From positions 74,279,232-74,343,231 of the forward strand of contig NC_069126.1 of NCBI RefSeq assembly GCF_026914265.1: a stretch of DNA of 64,000 bases, read 5' to 3'. The notes beneath the pieces are model-generated. The model was given only the letters and a program-made list of their open reading frames with translations. It was not told the DNA's origin and made no database searches. The stretch is from Mya arenaria (taxonomy: Eukaryota > Mollusca > Bivalvia > Myida > Myidae). How positions within the stretch are numbered: the stretch's first letter is position 1; each line of letters starts with the position of its first letter. The position numbers and the translations under genes are program-made. Shown one piece after another: positions 51,323-61,394 of this stretch.

Positions 51323-52339
51323 TCAAATCAGTTTCACCATCATGTCAACCAACCATACAGAAGACTTATTACTTTGGAGGAATAGTTTTACTTTTTCGTA
51401 TAATATTTTGCTTCTGAGCGACCGACATTGCTGTTGTAAAGTTTCGCTGTCACTCCGGATTGATTCCAGTTGTTCCCTAAACGATGAAATATCTGTATGA
51501 ATATCACTTGAGACACCTTCATACAATAGTTCTCTGTTTTTTTGACATTCGGGAAAAATTGACAACAGCACTGTAATCGCATGTTGTGTATTCCGGCAAA
51601 CAGTTCCGGCATCTCTGACCAAAATATTTCGTTGTTCAGGAACAATTTCCTCAGATTTGAATCTCTTTAACAAATTGTTTGATTTGACGAGTACATTTTG
51701 CATGTCATTAAACAGGGAACAAGCCAAATCTTGCAAAGCTTGATTATTTCTTAGTTTAGTTTTCGCCGCAGAAGGTATACCGTTTTTGCGTTTTCTTTTT
51801 TCTGAAGCCAGTTTCTGTGGCATAATAAGCACATGATGATGTTTCTGAATGGTATCTTCGCAGATTCCAAATGCGCGTTGTATGATTTGTATGATATTTT
51901 CTGCCTTTATTTGCTTTTGTACAATCATTTTCAAGTTCTCGAACACCGCTTTGTTATCACCAAATGCAGAGTAAAGGTACACAAGCTTTTCTCCAAAGTC
52001 TATTGTTGATGATATCTCGTTGGCGATTGTCAAAGCCATAGTATTCCTGTCATAGTTGTTAAACTCGACTAAACTAAACTGTTTATCTTTTTTATATTGT
52101 GCAAAATTAGAATTTCTCAAAAGAATGTCGAGCGATTCGTTTTGACATTTACTTAGTACTTTGGCTGGTTTATTCAGCTCAGGGAACCAGAATTTCTTTC
52201 TTAGATATTTTTTCAACTTTTTACATTTGAGTTTTATCTCATGAATTTTTGCAATAAACTCGGGTAGAAGAGAAAAGAATTTGGTCGAGTGATTCTGTTC
52301 CATGATTTGAAGTGTATAATCGACACTGAAGATATTCAC
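51323..52339 (-). CDS. Family-330 protein, copy 1, virus-like block
   Basis: About 320-338 aa; the Met of MEQNHSTKFFSLLPEF is the likely start because copies 2 and 4 begin the same way. It is not recognised. Conserved features in all copies are KQFSLVEF, TIANEISS, a helical middle with a basic KLASEKRKRK-type patch, LLKRFK, IFPECQKNR and a helical end (LQQQCRSLRSK). It is all-helical in appearance with no membrane segment. The basic patch could be a nuclear signal. It is first of at least four tandem minus-strand copies. Confidence 0.65.
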   Translation of the reverse strand: MNIFSVDYTLQIMEQNHSTKFFSLLPEFIAKIHEIKLKCKKLKKYLRKKFWFPELNKPAKVLSKCQNESLDILLRNSNFAQYKKDKQFSLVEFNNYDRNTMALTIANEISSTIDFGEKLVYLYSAFGDNKAVFENLKMIVQKQIKAENIIQIIQRAFGICEDTIQKHHHVLIMPQKLASEKRKRKNGIPSAAKTKLRNNQALQDLACSLFNDMQNVLVKSNNLLKRFKSEEIVPEQRNILVRDAGTVCRNTQHAITVLLSIFPECQKNRELLYEGVSSDIHTDISSFREQLESIRSDSETLQQQCRSLRSKILYEKVKLFLQSNKSSVWLVDMMVKLI

Positions 52340-52421
52340 CTTTATTAGGTGCAGAAAATAATGAAACTAAAAACTGTGTGTGTTTCATTTGAACATTTTA
52401 TTTCAAGAACAAATTTTTTCA

Positions 52422-53393
52422 TCACATTTTATATTCTTCAATTTTTTTGAGTGATATAAGACAACATGTATGCTTGTTAATAATGCGTGTAAACATTTGA
52501 AACACAACGCTATCACTGACAGAACAGCATTCGTGTTGTAAAGCTTCAGCAGCACTTTTGTTACGTTCCAGTTGGTATCTCAACGATAAAATTTGTGACT
52601 GTATATTTGTTGAGGTTTCTTTTTCGAACTCTATTCTGTTCTTCTGACAATCCGGAAAAATCTTTAAAAGAATTTTTTTCACATCTTGATTGCGCAAGCA
52701 AATTTTGCTCGCATTCTTTATAAGTTTCTTTTGTTTGGGATCGTCGGCTTTGAATCGTTTCTGCAAACCATTTGCTTTATAAAGTGCATATTTAATGTCA
52801 TTCATCAGATTACAAGACATTTCTTGTAAGGTGTGACTCTTTTGAAGTTTCGTTTTCACCTCAGACGATATATTCATATTCTTGTTATATTTTAACTTCG
52901 TGGAGGCCAGTTTTTGAGGCACTACGAGCCCAATATTTGGCTTCTGAGCGATATCCTTACTCATTCCAAGTTTGCCTTGAATGATGGTGATGATTCGCCT
53001 GGAATGTTGTTGATTCCGTACGCTGAGTTTCACACTTTTGAAAATGTTCTTATCCTTACCAAACGCAGCATAGTGACACAAAAGTTCTCTTCCTATGTCT
53101 AAATTTGATGATATCTCGTTTGCGATTGTCAAAGCCGCCATATTCTTATCATAGGTGCAAAACTCCACCAAACTAATCTGTTTATCAGTTTTATGTTCTG
53201 CAAAATGTTCGATAAGTTCGTCACACGAGAATTTTTGACATTTACATAGCCTTTTGACATGACAGAACAACCATTTGACACCGTTTTTCTGCAGAAGAGA
53301 TTTAAACATTGCACAATGCTCTCTTGTTTCCTCAATCATTTCGATAAATTTGGGCAATAAAGAAAAATATTTGGCAGAATGACCTTGTTCCAT
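52422..53393 (-). CDS. Family-330 protein, copy 2, virus-like block
   Basis: 323 aa starting MEQGHSAKYFSLLPKF. It shares with copy 1 KQISLVEF, ALTIANEISS, QKLASTKLKYNK, a KRFK motif and IFPDCQKNR. Identity by eye is moderate, so the duplication is not recent and the copies have diverged under a shared pattern. Function is unknown. Confidence 0.65.
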   Translation of the reverse strand: MEQGHSAKYFSLLPKFIEMIEETREHCAMFKSLLQKNGVKWLFCHVKRLCKCQKFSCDELIEHFAEHKTDKQISLVEFCTYDKNMAALTIANEISSNLDIGRELLCHYAAFGKDKNIFKSVKLSVRNQQHSRRIITIIQGKLGMSKDIAQKPNIGLVVPQKLASTKLKYNKNMNISSEVKTKLQKSHTLQEMSCNLMNDIKYALYKANGLQKRFKADDPKQKKLIKNASKICLRNQDVKKILLKIFPDCQKNRIEFEKETSTNIQSQILSLRYQLERNKSAAEALQHECCSVSDSVVFQMFTRIINKHTCCLISLKKIEEYKM

Positions 53394-53562
53394 GGTGAAG
53401 ATACAAATGTATAGTTAATACGAAAGTTTTTCACATTTATATTGTACCAAATATAATGAAATTAAAAGTTAAAATTCAAACGTTAGTCCATACACATGTT
53501 CAAAATCGATTGAACCTTACTAATAAACTGAATACAACATTCATGTTTATGGATAAATGTCC

Positions 53563-55075
53563 TCATCTTTGTGTAAACCACTTTACAGCGAACTGAACGA
53601 CATTCTTGGTACAAAGTTTCGCTATTATTCCGGATTGATTCAAGTTGTTCATAAACGATGATATAGCTGCACGAGTATCACTTGAGACAACTTCGTTGAA
53701 TACGACTCTCTTTTTTTGACATTCGGGAAAAATTGACAAAAGCACTTTTTGGGCATTTTGTATATGCCAGCAAATTGTTTTGGTATCCGTTATTATTTCT
53801 TTGCGTTCAGGAATTTTTTCGTAGGATTTGAATCGCTTTAACAAATTGTTTGCGTTGGCGATCGCTTGTTTTAATTCATCGAACAGCGAGTTTGATAACT
53901 TCTGCAAAATTGGATTATTTTGTATTTTTACTTTTACATCAGAAGGTATATCCTTTTTACATCTTTTTACTTCTGGAAACAGGTTCTCTGGCACTGCAGC
54001 AGGTATATCCTTTCGCTTTGTTTCTCTGGCATAATAATTCCTTCACATTGATTCGTGCTTTCGCTGACACCAAATATGCGATCCTTTTTTCCAAAACATT
54101 TCAAGTGTGTTTCAATTTTATCAATCGACCGAATAGAACACTTGTGCTTATAGATAAATAATTTCATCCGATTAAACACTAATTTGCTGTCGATGGAATG
54201 AGATTGATCTTTCAAAATTTGGCTACTTATCGTTATTGATTCTAATTCTTGTTTCAGCGACGAAATGTCTGTATGAATGTCACTTGAGCTAGTTTCGTCA
54301 ATCTGCGTACTTTTTGCACATTCGGGAAAAATCGCCAAAAGTCCTGTTTGTACAAATTGAATGTTCCAGCAGATTGTTTTGACATATCTTGTCAAAACCT
54401 TTGGTGCAGGAATCCTCTCGTCCAGTTTAAATCGCATCCACAAATTGTCCGCTTTGACATACGCATGTTTTAATCGATTGAACAGAGAACAAGCCAAATC
54501 CCGCATAGCTTGATTATTTTCTATCTTTATTTTCACCTCAGACGGTATTCCTTTTATTTTTTTATTCATCTCTGAAGCTAGTGACCGTGGCATGTTAAGC
54601 ACATCATTTGACTTCTGAGTGGTAATTTCGCTGATTCCAACTGAGCTTTGAATGGAGCTTATGATTTGTTCTGCCTTTTGCTGCCTTTGTACCATAACCT
54701 TTAGGATCAAGAACTCATCATTGTCATATCCAAACTTTGAGTAAAGGCAAACGAGCCTACTTCCAATCTCTAAAATCGATGATATATCGTTGGCAATTGT
54801 CGAAACCATAGTATTCTTGTCAAAGTTGCAAAACTCCACAAGACTGAACTGTTTATCTGTTTTATGTTCCGCGAATCTGCAATGTCTCAAAAGCATCCCC
54901 AGCGATTTATTTTGACATTTTCTGAGTTCCTTGGCAGGTTTTCGCAGTTCAGGATACACAAATGGTTTCTAATCAAGTCTTTTACACAACTTATTACATT
55001 TGAGTTTTATATCTTGAATTTTTTCAATCACCTCTGGCAGTAGAGAATAAAAATCAACTTTACTCTGTTCCATAT
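53563..55075 (-). pseudogene. Family-330 proteins, copies 3 and 4 (fossil, incomplete)
   Basis: The region holds a nearly full-length fourth copy, whose N-terminal start (MEQSKVDFYSLLPE) is near 55,072, and an incomplete third copy nested against its end. Motifs KQFSLVEF, TIANDISS, IFPECAKS and IFPECQKKR mark them. I count about two or three breaks. Copies 1 and 2 remain open, so the family was decaying at one end while the other persisted. Confidence 0.6.
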
Positions 55076-55159
55076 TGTAATTTGTGGTAAATGATACTGA
55101 AAATTATCACATTTATATTACTAATAATGTCATTATGTACAAAAATAATGCGAAATAAA

Positions 55160-55350
55160 TCAAGTCCATGAAACTGGCGTTCACGCAAGATTTGAAAACA
55201 AATAAAATCGTCATATTGCTTTCAGTCCTTTGATTTTTTTCTAGGAGATGAAATTTTCATGAAATACAAAATGTTCATGTTCAATTTTTATTTTCAAAGA
55301 TTTTACTCATTGTGTCAAGTCCATGAAACTGGCGTTCACACAAGATTTGA
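55160..55350. repeat. About 155-bp tandem repeat, block 1
   Basis: Two units containing 'catgaaactggcgttcac', 'ctaggagatgaaa' and 'caaagattttactcattgtg'. The same unit recurs in blocks at 56,830-57,470, 58,505-59,095 and, inverted, 60,130-60,545. Confidence 0.85.
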
Positions 55351-55511
55351 AAACAAATAAAATCTTCATATTGATAATTATGAGACAATCTGTGGCTATT
55401 TGGCATGACAAAAAATAAAGTGAAACATCAATGAGTTGTGATGGTTTACATTTGGACATTTTTTCAAGTTGATCTACAAATGGACGAATACTCTATTCAT
55501 ATTGGATGATT

Positions 55512-55964
55512 TACTTGCAGTTAACTAATTTTGAGAAAATTTAATAATTATCAAGGGAGGGAACTCTTTCTTAGCGCCGAATGTTTAATTGTCCGCCCTT
55601 CTTTATTTTGGCGCCTTTCTCACTTGTTCTCTAGTTTTAATCCGGTTCGGACGTGTGTTTTCTCCCTCCCTCCCGCCCGATTCTTTTCTTTCTTTTTGTC
55701 GAACAAGTTCTCAATTTTATCTTTGCTTACATAGTTACCCATTTTCTTCCCTCTTTTATTTAAGGATATTGAATATTATATTATGTTTTTTTTTCACTTT
55801 ATTATGCTTTCTGATGTAGTGTATCCTTGCTTTGAGGATTTTTGGCTGCTTTTGACAAAACTTTATATCTATGTTAATTTCATTTACAATCTAGCAGCCC
55901 ATTATTTCGGCCAAATTAAATTTATATTTTACATTTGTCTTTGTTTTTCCTGAGCGCAATAATT
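55512..55964. repeat. Extra 453-bp segment in long repeat copy 1
   Basis: Absent from the otherwise matching copy at 57,627. It is pyrimidine-rich on the plus strand ('tccctccctcccgcccgatt'). No terminal inverted repeat or target duplication is obvious. It could be an insertion here or a deletion in the other copy. Confidence 0.6.
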
Positions 55965-56264
55965 GTGTTGTAAATACTTAGTCTCAAAACATATTAACCA
56001 TTCTCTCAGTTTTGATTTACAAATGATAGAGCAGAACACAAACACAGTGCTTAAAATTATGATTTATTTGACAACTTTTCAAATGTTTCAAAATTTTTGA
56101 CTTTGGATTTTCACCATAGCGCATTCGTTTTTTAGCTATATACTTACCAAAGCGCATTTGCGTTTAAGCGATGTAGTTTTTTCACGCTGAGTACCCCCCT
56201 TATGAAACTTTTTTTACATTGAATTTAGAACGATTTATTTGAATCTCAAAATTAAGCACACAAA

Positions 56265-56414
56265 GTGACGATGTACAAATATTTTGGGATGACGAGATTT
56301 TGGCTCGCTCGCCCGACCAAACTAAAAGACTTATAGATATACTTTAAGTCTTTCAGTTGGGCTGGGCGAGGTTACCAAAAAGCTCGTCACCCTAAATTAT
56401 TTGTACATCGTCAC
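56265..56414. repeat. 150-bp imperfect palindrome, copy 1
   Basis: The outer arms 'gtgacgatgtacaaat' and 'atttgtacatcgtcac' are exact reverse complements. Inner arms pair 'tgacgag' with 'ctcgtca' and 'aaagactta' with 'taagtcttt' around an AT-rich centre. Identical-length copies are at 57,936-58,085 and 60,900-61,049. Confidence 0.92.
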
Positions 56415-56829
56415 CTGGTTTGCTTAAATTTGTGAGTCGATTTGTCATAAAAAGAGTAAAATGTATGATAAGATGCTTAGCATCTTCAAATAATTTGACA
56501 TTCATCTTTTGGTTTGACAAATAATAAGAGTGAAATGTATGATAAACTGCTTAGCATCTTCAAATAATTTGACGTTCATCTTTTGGTTTGACAAATAATA
56601 GAGTGAAATGTATGAGAACTGCTAAATGTCATGAATCGATTTGACACTTAGCATTTGGTTTGACAAATAATAAAGTGAACTGTTTGATAAATGCTCAGTA
56701 TCATGAATCGCTTTGATATTCATCAATTCGTTTTACTAATGAAAAAATGATTTATTCATTCGCGACGATTTCTTAATTTTCACAAATGAATGGTATCTCA
56801 TTCTATTTTCTGTCAAATAAACCTTAATG

Positions 56830-57470
56830 ATCTGCATGTTTTTTCCAGGAGATGAAAATTTCATGAAATGCAAAATGTTCATATTCAATTTTTATTCTCA
56901 AAGATTTTACTCATTGTGTCAAGTCAATGAAACTGGCGTTCACACAAGATTTAAAAACAAATAAAATCGTCATATTGCTTTCATTCATTTGATGTTTTAT
57001 GAAGATTTTGCATGTTTTTTCTAGGAGATGAAAATTTCATGAAAATGCAAAATGTTCATATTCAATTTACATTCTCAAAGATTTTACTCATTGTGTCAAG
57101 TCAATGAAACTGGCGTTCACACAAGATTTGAAAACAAATAAAATCGTCATATTGCTTTCAGTCCTTTGATTTTTTTCTAGGAGATGAAAATTTCATGAAA
57201 TGCAAAATGTTCATATTCAATTTACATTCTCAAAGATTTTACTCATTGTGTCATGTCAATGAAACTGGCGTTCACACAAGATTTGAAAAGAAGTAAAATC
57301 GTCATATTGCTTTCATTCATTTGATGTTTTTATGAAGAATTTGCATGTTTTTTCTAGGAGATGAAAATTTCATGAAATGCAAAATGTTCATATTCCATTT
57401 TTATTTTCAAAGATTTTACTCATTGTGTCAAGTCCATGAAACTGACGTTCACACAAGATTTGAAAACAAA
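56830..57470. repeat. About 155-bp tandem repeat, block 2
   Basis: About four units of the same repeat as block 1, with variants of the 'catttgatgttttatgaag' spacer. Confidence 0.85.
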
Positions 57471-58620
57471 TAAAATCTTCATATTGATAATTATGAGACA
57501 ATCTGTGGCTATTTGGCATGACAAAAAATAAAGTGAAACATCAATGAGTTGTGATGGTTTACATTTGGACATTTTTTCAAGTTGATCTACAAATGGACGA
57601 ATACTCTATTCATATTGGATGATTTACTTGCAGTGTGTTGTAAATACTTAGTCTCAAAACATATTAACCATTCTCTCAGTTTTGATTTACAAATGATAGA
57701 GCAGAACACAAACACAGTGCTTAAAATTATGATTTATTTGACAACTTTTCAAATTTTTCAAAATTTTTGACTTTGGATTTTCATCATAGCGCATTCGTTT
57801 TTTAGCTATATACTTACCAAAGCGCATTTGCGTTTAAGCGATGTAGTTTTTTCACGCTGAGTACCCCCCTTATGAAACTTTTTTTTACATTGAATTTAGA
57901 ACGATTTATTTGAATCTCAAAATTAAGCACACAAAGTGACGATGTACAAATATTTTGGGATGACGAGATTTTGGCTCGCTCGCCCGACCAAACTAAAAGA
58001 CTTATAGATATACTTTAAGTCTTTCAGTTGGGCTGGGCGAGGTAACCAAAAAGCTCGTCACCCTAAATTATTTGTACATCGTCACCTGGTTTGCTTAAAT
58101 TTGTGAGTCGATTTGTCATAAAAAGAGTAAAATGTATGATAAGATGCTTAGCATCTTCAAATAATTTGACATTCATCTTTTGGTTTGACAAATAATAAGA
58201 GTGAAATGTATGATAAACTGCTTAGCATCTTCAAATAATTTGACGTTCATCTTTTGGTTTGACAAATAATAGAGTGAAATGTATGAGAAATGCTAAATGT
58301 CATGAATCGATTTGACACTTAGCATTTGGTTTGACAAATAATAAAGTGAACTGTTTGATAAATGCTCAGTATCATGAATCGCTTTGATATTCATCAATTC
58401 GTTTTACTAATGAAAAAATGATTTATTCATTCGCGACGATTTCTTAATTTTCACAAATGAATAGTATCTCATTCTATTTTCTGTCAAATAAACCTTAATG
58501 ATCTGCATGTTTTTTCCAGGAGATGAAAATTTCATGAAATGCAAAATGTTCATATTCAATTTTTATTCTCAAAGATTTTACTCATTGTGTCAAGTCAATG
58601 AAACTGGCGTTCACACAAGA
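57426..58620. repeat. Long repeat unit, direct copy 2
   Basis: Nearly identical to copy 1 without the 453-bp segment. It includes the palindrome at 57,936-58,085. High identity points to recent duplication or gene conversion. Confidence 0.9.
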
Positions 58621-59095
58621 TTTAAAAACAAATAAAATCGTCATATTGCTTTCATTCCTTTGATGTTTTTATGAAGATTTTGCATGTTTTTTCTAGGAGA
58701 TGAAAATTTCATGAAATGCAAAATGTTCATATTCAATTTTTATTCTCAAAGATTTTACTCATTGTGTCAAGTCAATGAAATTGGCGTTCACACAAGAATT
58801 GAAAATACAAATAAAATCGTCATATTGCTTTCAGTCCTTTGATTTTTTTCTAGGAGATGAAAATTTCATGAAATATAAAATGTTCATGTTCAATTTTTAT
58901 TTTCAAGGATTTTACTCATTGTATCAAGTCAATGAAACTGGCGTTCACACAAGATTTGAAAACCAAATAAAATCGTCATATTGCTTTCAGTCCTTTGATT
59001 TTTTTGTAGGAGATGAAAATTTCATGAAATGCAAAATGTTCATATTCAAGTTTTTATTCTCAAAGATTTTACTCATTGTGTCAAGTCAATGAAAC
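58505..59095. repeat. About 155-bp tandem repeat, block 3
   Basis: About four units. The chance frame at 58,775-59,092 (two near-identical peptide blocks) is a product of the repeat, not a gene. The block abuts the stop codon of the RING gene. Confidence 0.85.
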
Positions 59096-60076
59096 TCAAT
59101 ATGTTAAATGCATGGCGTGACTGCCATTGATTTTTCCCCGGCAGTAGGAACAAAGTCCATTGATTTTGATCATCTTTTCCACACATGTATGACAAAAGGT
59201 GTGAGAGCAAGGAATAAGCACGGTATCCTTTTCAACTTGAATGCAGATGCTGCATGTTTTGATGTTGTTGCACGCTTCATCCTCAGCTTCTTTTATTGAT
59301 CTTTCCATAACATCAAGAAGTATTTTCTCGCGTTGAATCCATTCACGTTCCTTCGTTTTCATTTTCTCTTCAGCTTTGACCATCGTAGCGAGTGTTGAAT
59401 GTAATGTTCTAACCTTTTGAAGTTTGCTTATTGTTTGTCGTACGACAACCTTGCACGTTTCATTTATTTCACTATCAACCAACATTTTGTATCCGTTGTG
59501 AAGCCATGAAAAAAACCCATCCATTGTCGATGTTAGTTGGCCAGGCGTCTCTGACACTTGTCTCCGGCATGGACTAGTAGGACGCTGTGACCGCCTCAAG
59601 TTGGTATATGGTCGTTGTCGCCTCGAAAGTCGCACAATCCTGGCTGAAAATATAAATTGGTTACTGTGAAAAAAAATCATGTTTTATTTTTGTTCTTTTT
59701 CCACAATTTTTACAGTAGCCAAAAGTTAGTTTCAGATTTTGTTGAAAAAAATCACAAATCTTGACTTACCATCATCTACTGGAAGATCCTTGTCGTATGA
59801 GTACAGAAACCGTGCTGTACTTATTATTTCTGCGATGTCGTCGTCCGTACATAACATTTTGATTTCATCGTCGTAAAGATCTAGCTTTGTTTTCATGGGC
59901 AACTGCTTTGGACAACCACCTATGTGCTCACTCTGTGTTTCACATGCATTACACTGGATGATACTGTCAAGCTGAAGTATCAGATGTTCGGCTTTTTCGA
60001 TGAGACCGGCAGATTTAAGCCTGTTATATTTTGAGGACAGTTTGGCGTTCATTGCGCTAAAAGACATCTTTGTCAA
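59096..60076 (-). CDS. Two-exon RING-finger protein between inverted repeats
   Basis: Exon 1 is 60076-59770 and exon 2 is 59643-59096. The donor GTAAGT and a pyrimidine-rich CAG acceptor give a phase-1 join that keeps the frame, for 284 aa. The N-terminal part is helical with a Cys/His cluster (CNACETQSEHIGGC). The middle is coiled coil (KAEEKMKTKEREWIQ). The C-terminus is a C3HC4 RING: CSICIQVEKD, then CSHTFCHTC and CSYC. RING proteins are E3 ubiquitin ligases, and malacoherpesviruses carry several. An intron argues for a host origin or a captured host gene. It is intact and lies exactly between inverted repeat arms. Confidence 0.8.
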
Positions 60077-60129
60077 TAAAAAGAATCAGGATATGCATTT
60101 ATTTATATGTATGTCTATATTTGCATTAT

Positions 60130-61389
60130 TTTTGTACACAATGAGTTAAATCTTTGAAAATAAAAATTGAACATGAACATTTTGTATTTCATAAAAATTT
60201 CATCTCCTAGAAAAAAGATGCAAAATCTTCATAAAAACATCAAAGGAATGAAAGCAATATGACGATTTTATTTGTTTTCAAATCTTGTGTGAACGCCAGT
60301 TTCATGGACTAGACACAATGAGTAAAATCTTTGAAAAAAAAAATGAACATGAACATTTTGTATTTCATGAAATTTTCATCTCCTAGAAAAAAGTCAAAGG
60401 ACTGAAAGCAATATGACGATTTTATTTGTTTTCAAATCTTGTGTGAACGCCAGTTTCATTGACTTGACACAATGAGTAAAATCTTTGAGAATAAAAATTG
60501 AATATGAACATTTTGCATTTCATGAAATTTTCATCTCCTGGAAAAAACATGCAGATCATCAAGGTTTATTTGACAGAAAATAGAATGAGATACCATTCAT
60601 TTGTGAAAATTAAGAAATCGTCGCGAATGAATAAATCATTTTTTCATTAGTAAAACGAATTGATGAATATCAAATCGATTCATGACATTTAGCATTTCTC
60701 ATACATTTCACTCTATTATTTGTCAAACCAAAAGATGAACGTCAAATTATTTGAAGATGCTAAGCAGTTAATCATACATTTCACTCTTATTATTTGTCAA
60801 ACCAAAAGATGAATGTCAAATTATTTGAAGATGCTAAGCATCTTATCATACATTTTACTCTTTTTATGACAAATCGACTCACAAATTTAAGCAAACCAGG
60901 TGACGATGTACAAATAATTTAGGGTGACGAGCTTTTTGGTTACCTCGCCCAGCCCAACTGAAAGACTTAAAGTATATCTATATGTCTTTTAGTTTGGTCG
61001 GGCGAGCAAGCCAAAATCTCGTCATCCCAAAATATTTGTACATCGTCACTTTGTGTGCTTAATTTTGAGATTCAAATAAATCGTTCTAAATTCAATGTAA
61101 AAAAAAGTTTCATAAGGGGGGTACTTAGCGTGAAAAAACTACATCGCTTAAACGCAAATGCGCTTTGGTAAGTATATAGCTAAAAAACGAATGCGCTATG
61201 GTGAAAATCCAAAGTCAAAAATTTTGAAAAATTTGAAAAGTTGTCAAATAAATCATAATTTTAAGCACTGTGTTTGTGTTCTGCTCTATCATTTGTAAAT
61301 CAAAACTGAGAGAATGGTTAATATGTTTTGAGACTAAGTATTTACAACACACTGCAAGTAAATCATCCAATATGAATAGAGTATTCGAC
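60130..61389. repeat. Inverted arm of the long repeat
   Basis: Reverse complement of 57,590-59,090 with small differences: about 155-bp tandem units (60,130-60,545), the 'ggtttgacaaat' units, the palindrome (60,900-61,049) and the end word 'gaatagagtattcg'. Homology stops at about 61,389. Together with the left arm it forms a structure of about 3.8 kb around the RING gene. Confidence 0.9.
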
Positions 61390-61394
61390 CAGGT

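Larger units (their letters stand above)
39621..55075. other. Endogenous malacoherpesvirus-like element (fossil, partial)
   Basis: A compact, intronless block with short spacers, unlike the intron-rich host DNA on both sides. It is assigned to Herpesvirales from the terminase at 45,953-48,084. Plus-strand genes (39.6-44.06 kb) meet minus-strand genes (48.08-44.07 kb) almost end to end. A repeat-rich spacer follows, then a plus-strand gene, then a minus-strand gene family. No capsid, polymerase or primase gene is in view, so this is a fraction of a herpesvirus-sized genome. Most frames are open; I count roughly four to six breaks, which suggests a young insertion. Whether the repeats at 55.1-61.4 kb belong to it is unclear. 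Confidence 0.75.
55326..56950. repeat. Long repeat unit, direct copy 1
   Basis: Matches 57,426-58,620 almost base for base, except for an extra segment at about 55,512-55,964. It contains, in order, 'attatgagacaatctgtggc', 'cgaatactctattcatattg', 'agcgcatttgcgtttaagcg', the 150-bp palindrome at 56,265-56,414 and several about 75-bp 'ggtttgacaaataat' tandem units. There is no coding sequence. Confidence 0.9.

Noticed and set aside
39621-55075. Polinton or Maverick element
   Set aside because: No protein-primed polymerase, integrase, adenovirus-type protease or FtsK-like ATPase is seen. The packaging enzyme is of Herpesvirales type.
55512-55964. Solo LTR
   Set aside because: The segment lacks TG and CA ends and shows no target duplication.
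58775-59092. 105-aa frame with an internal peptide repeat
   Set aside because: It is a reading of the about 155-bp tandem units, and the other blocks do not keep it open.
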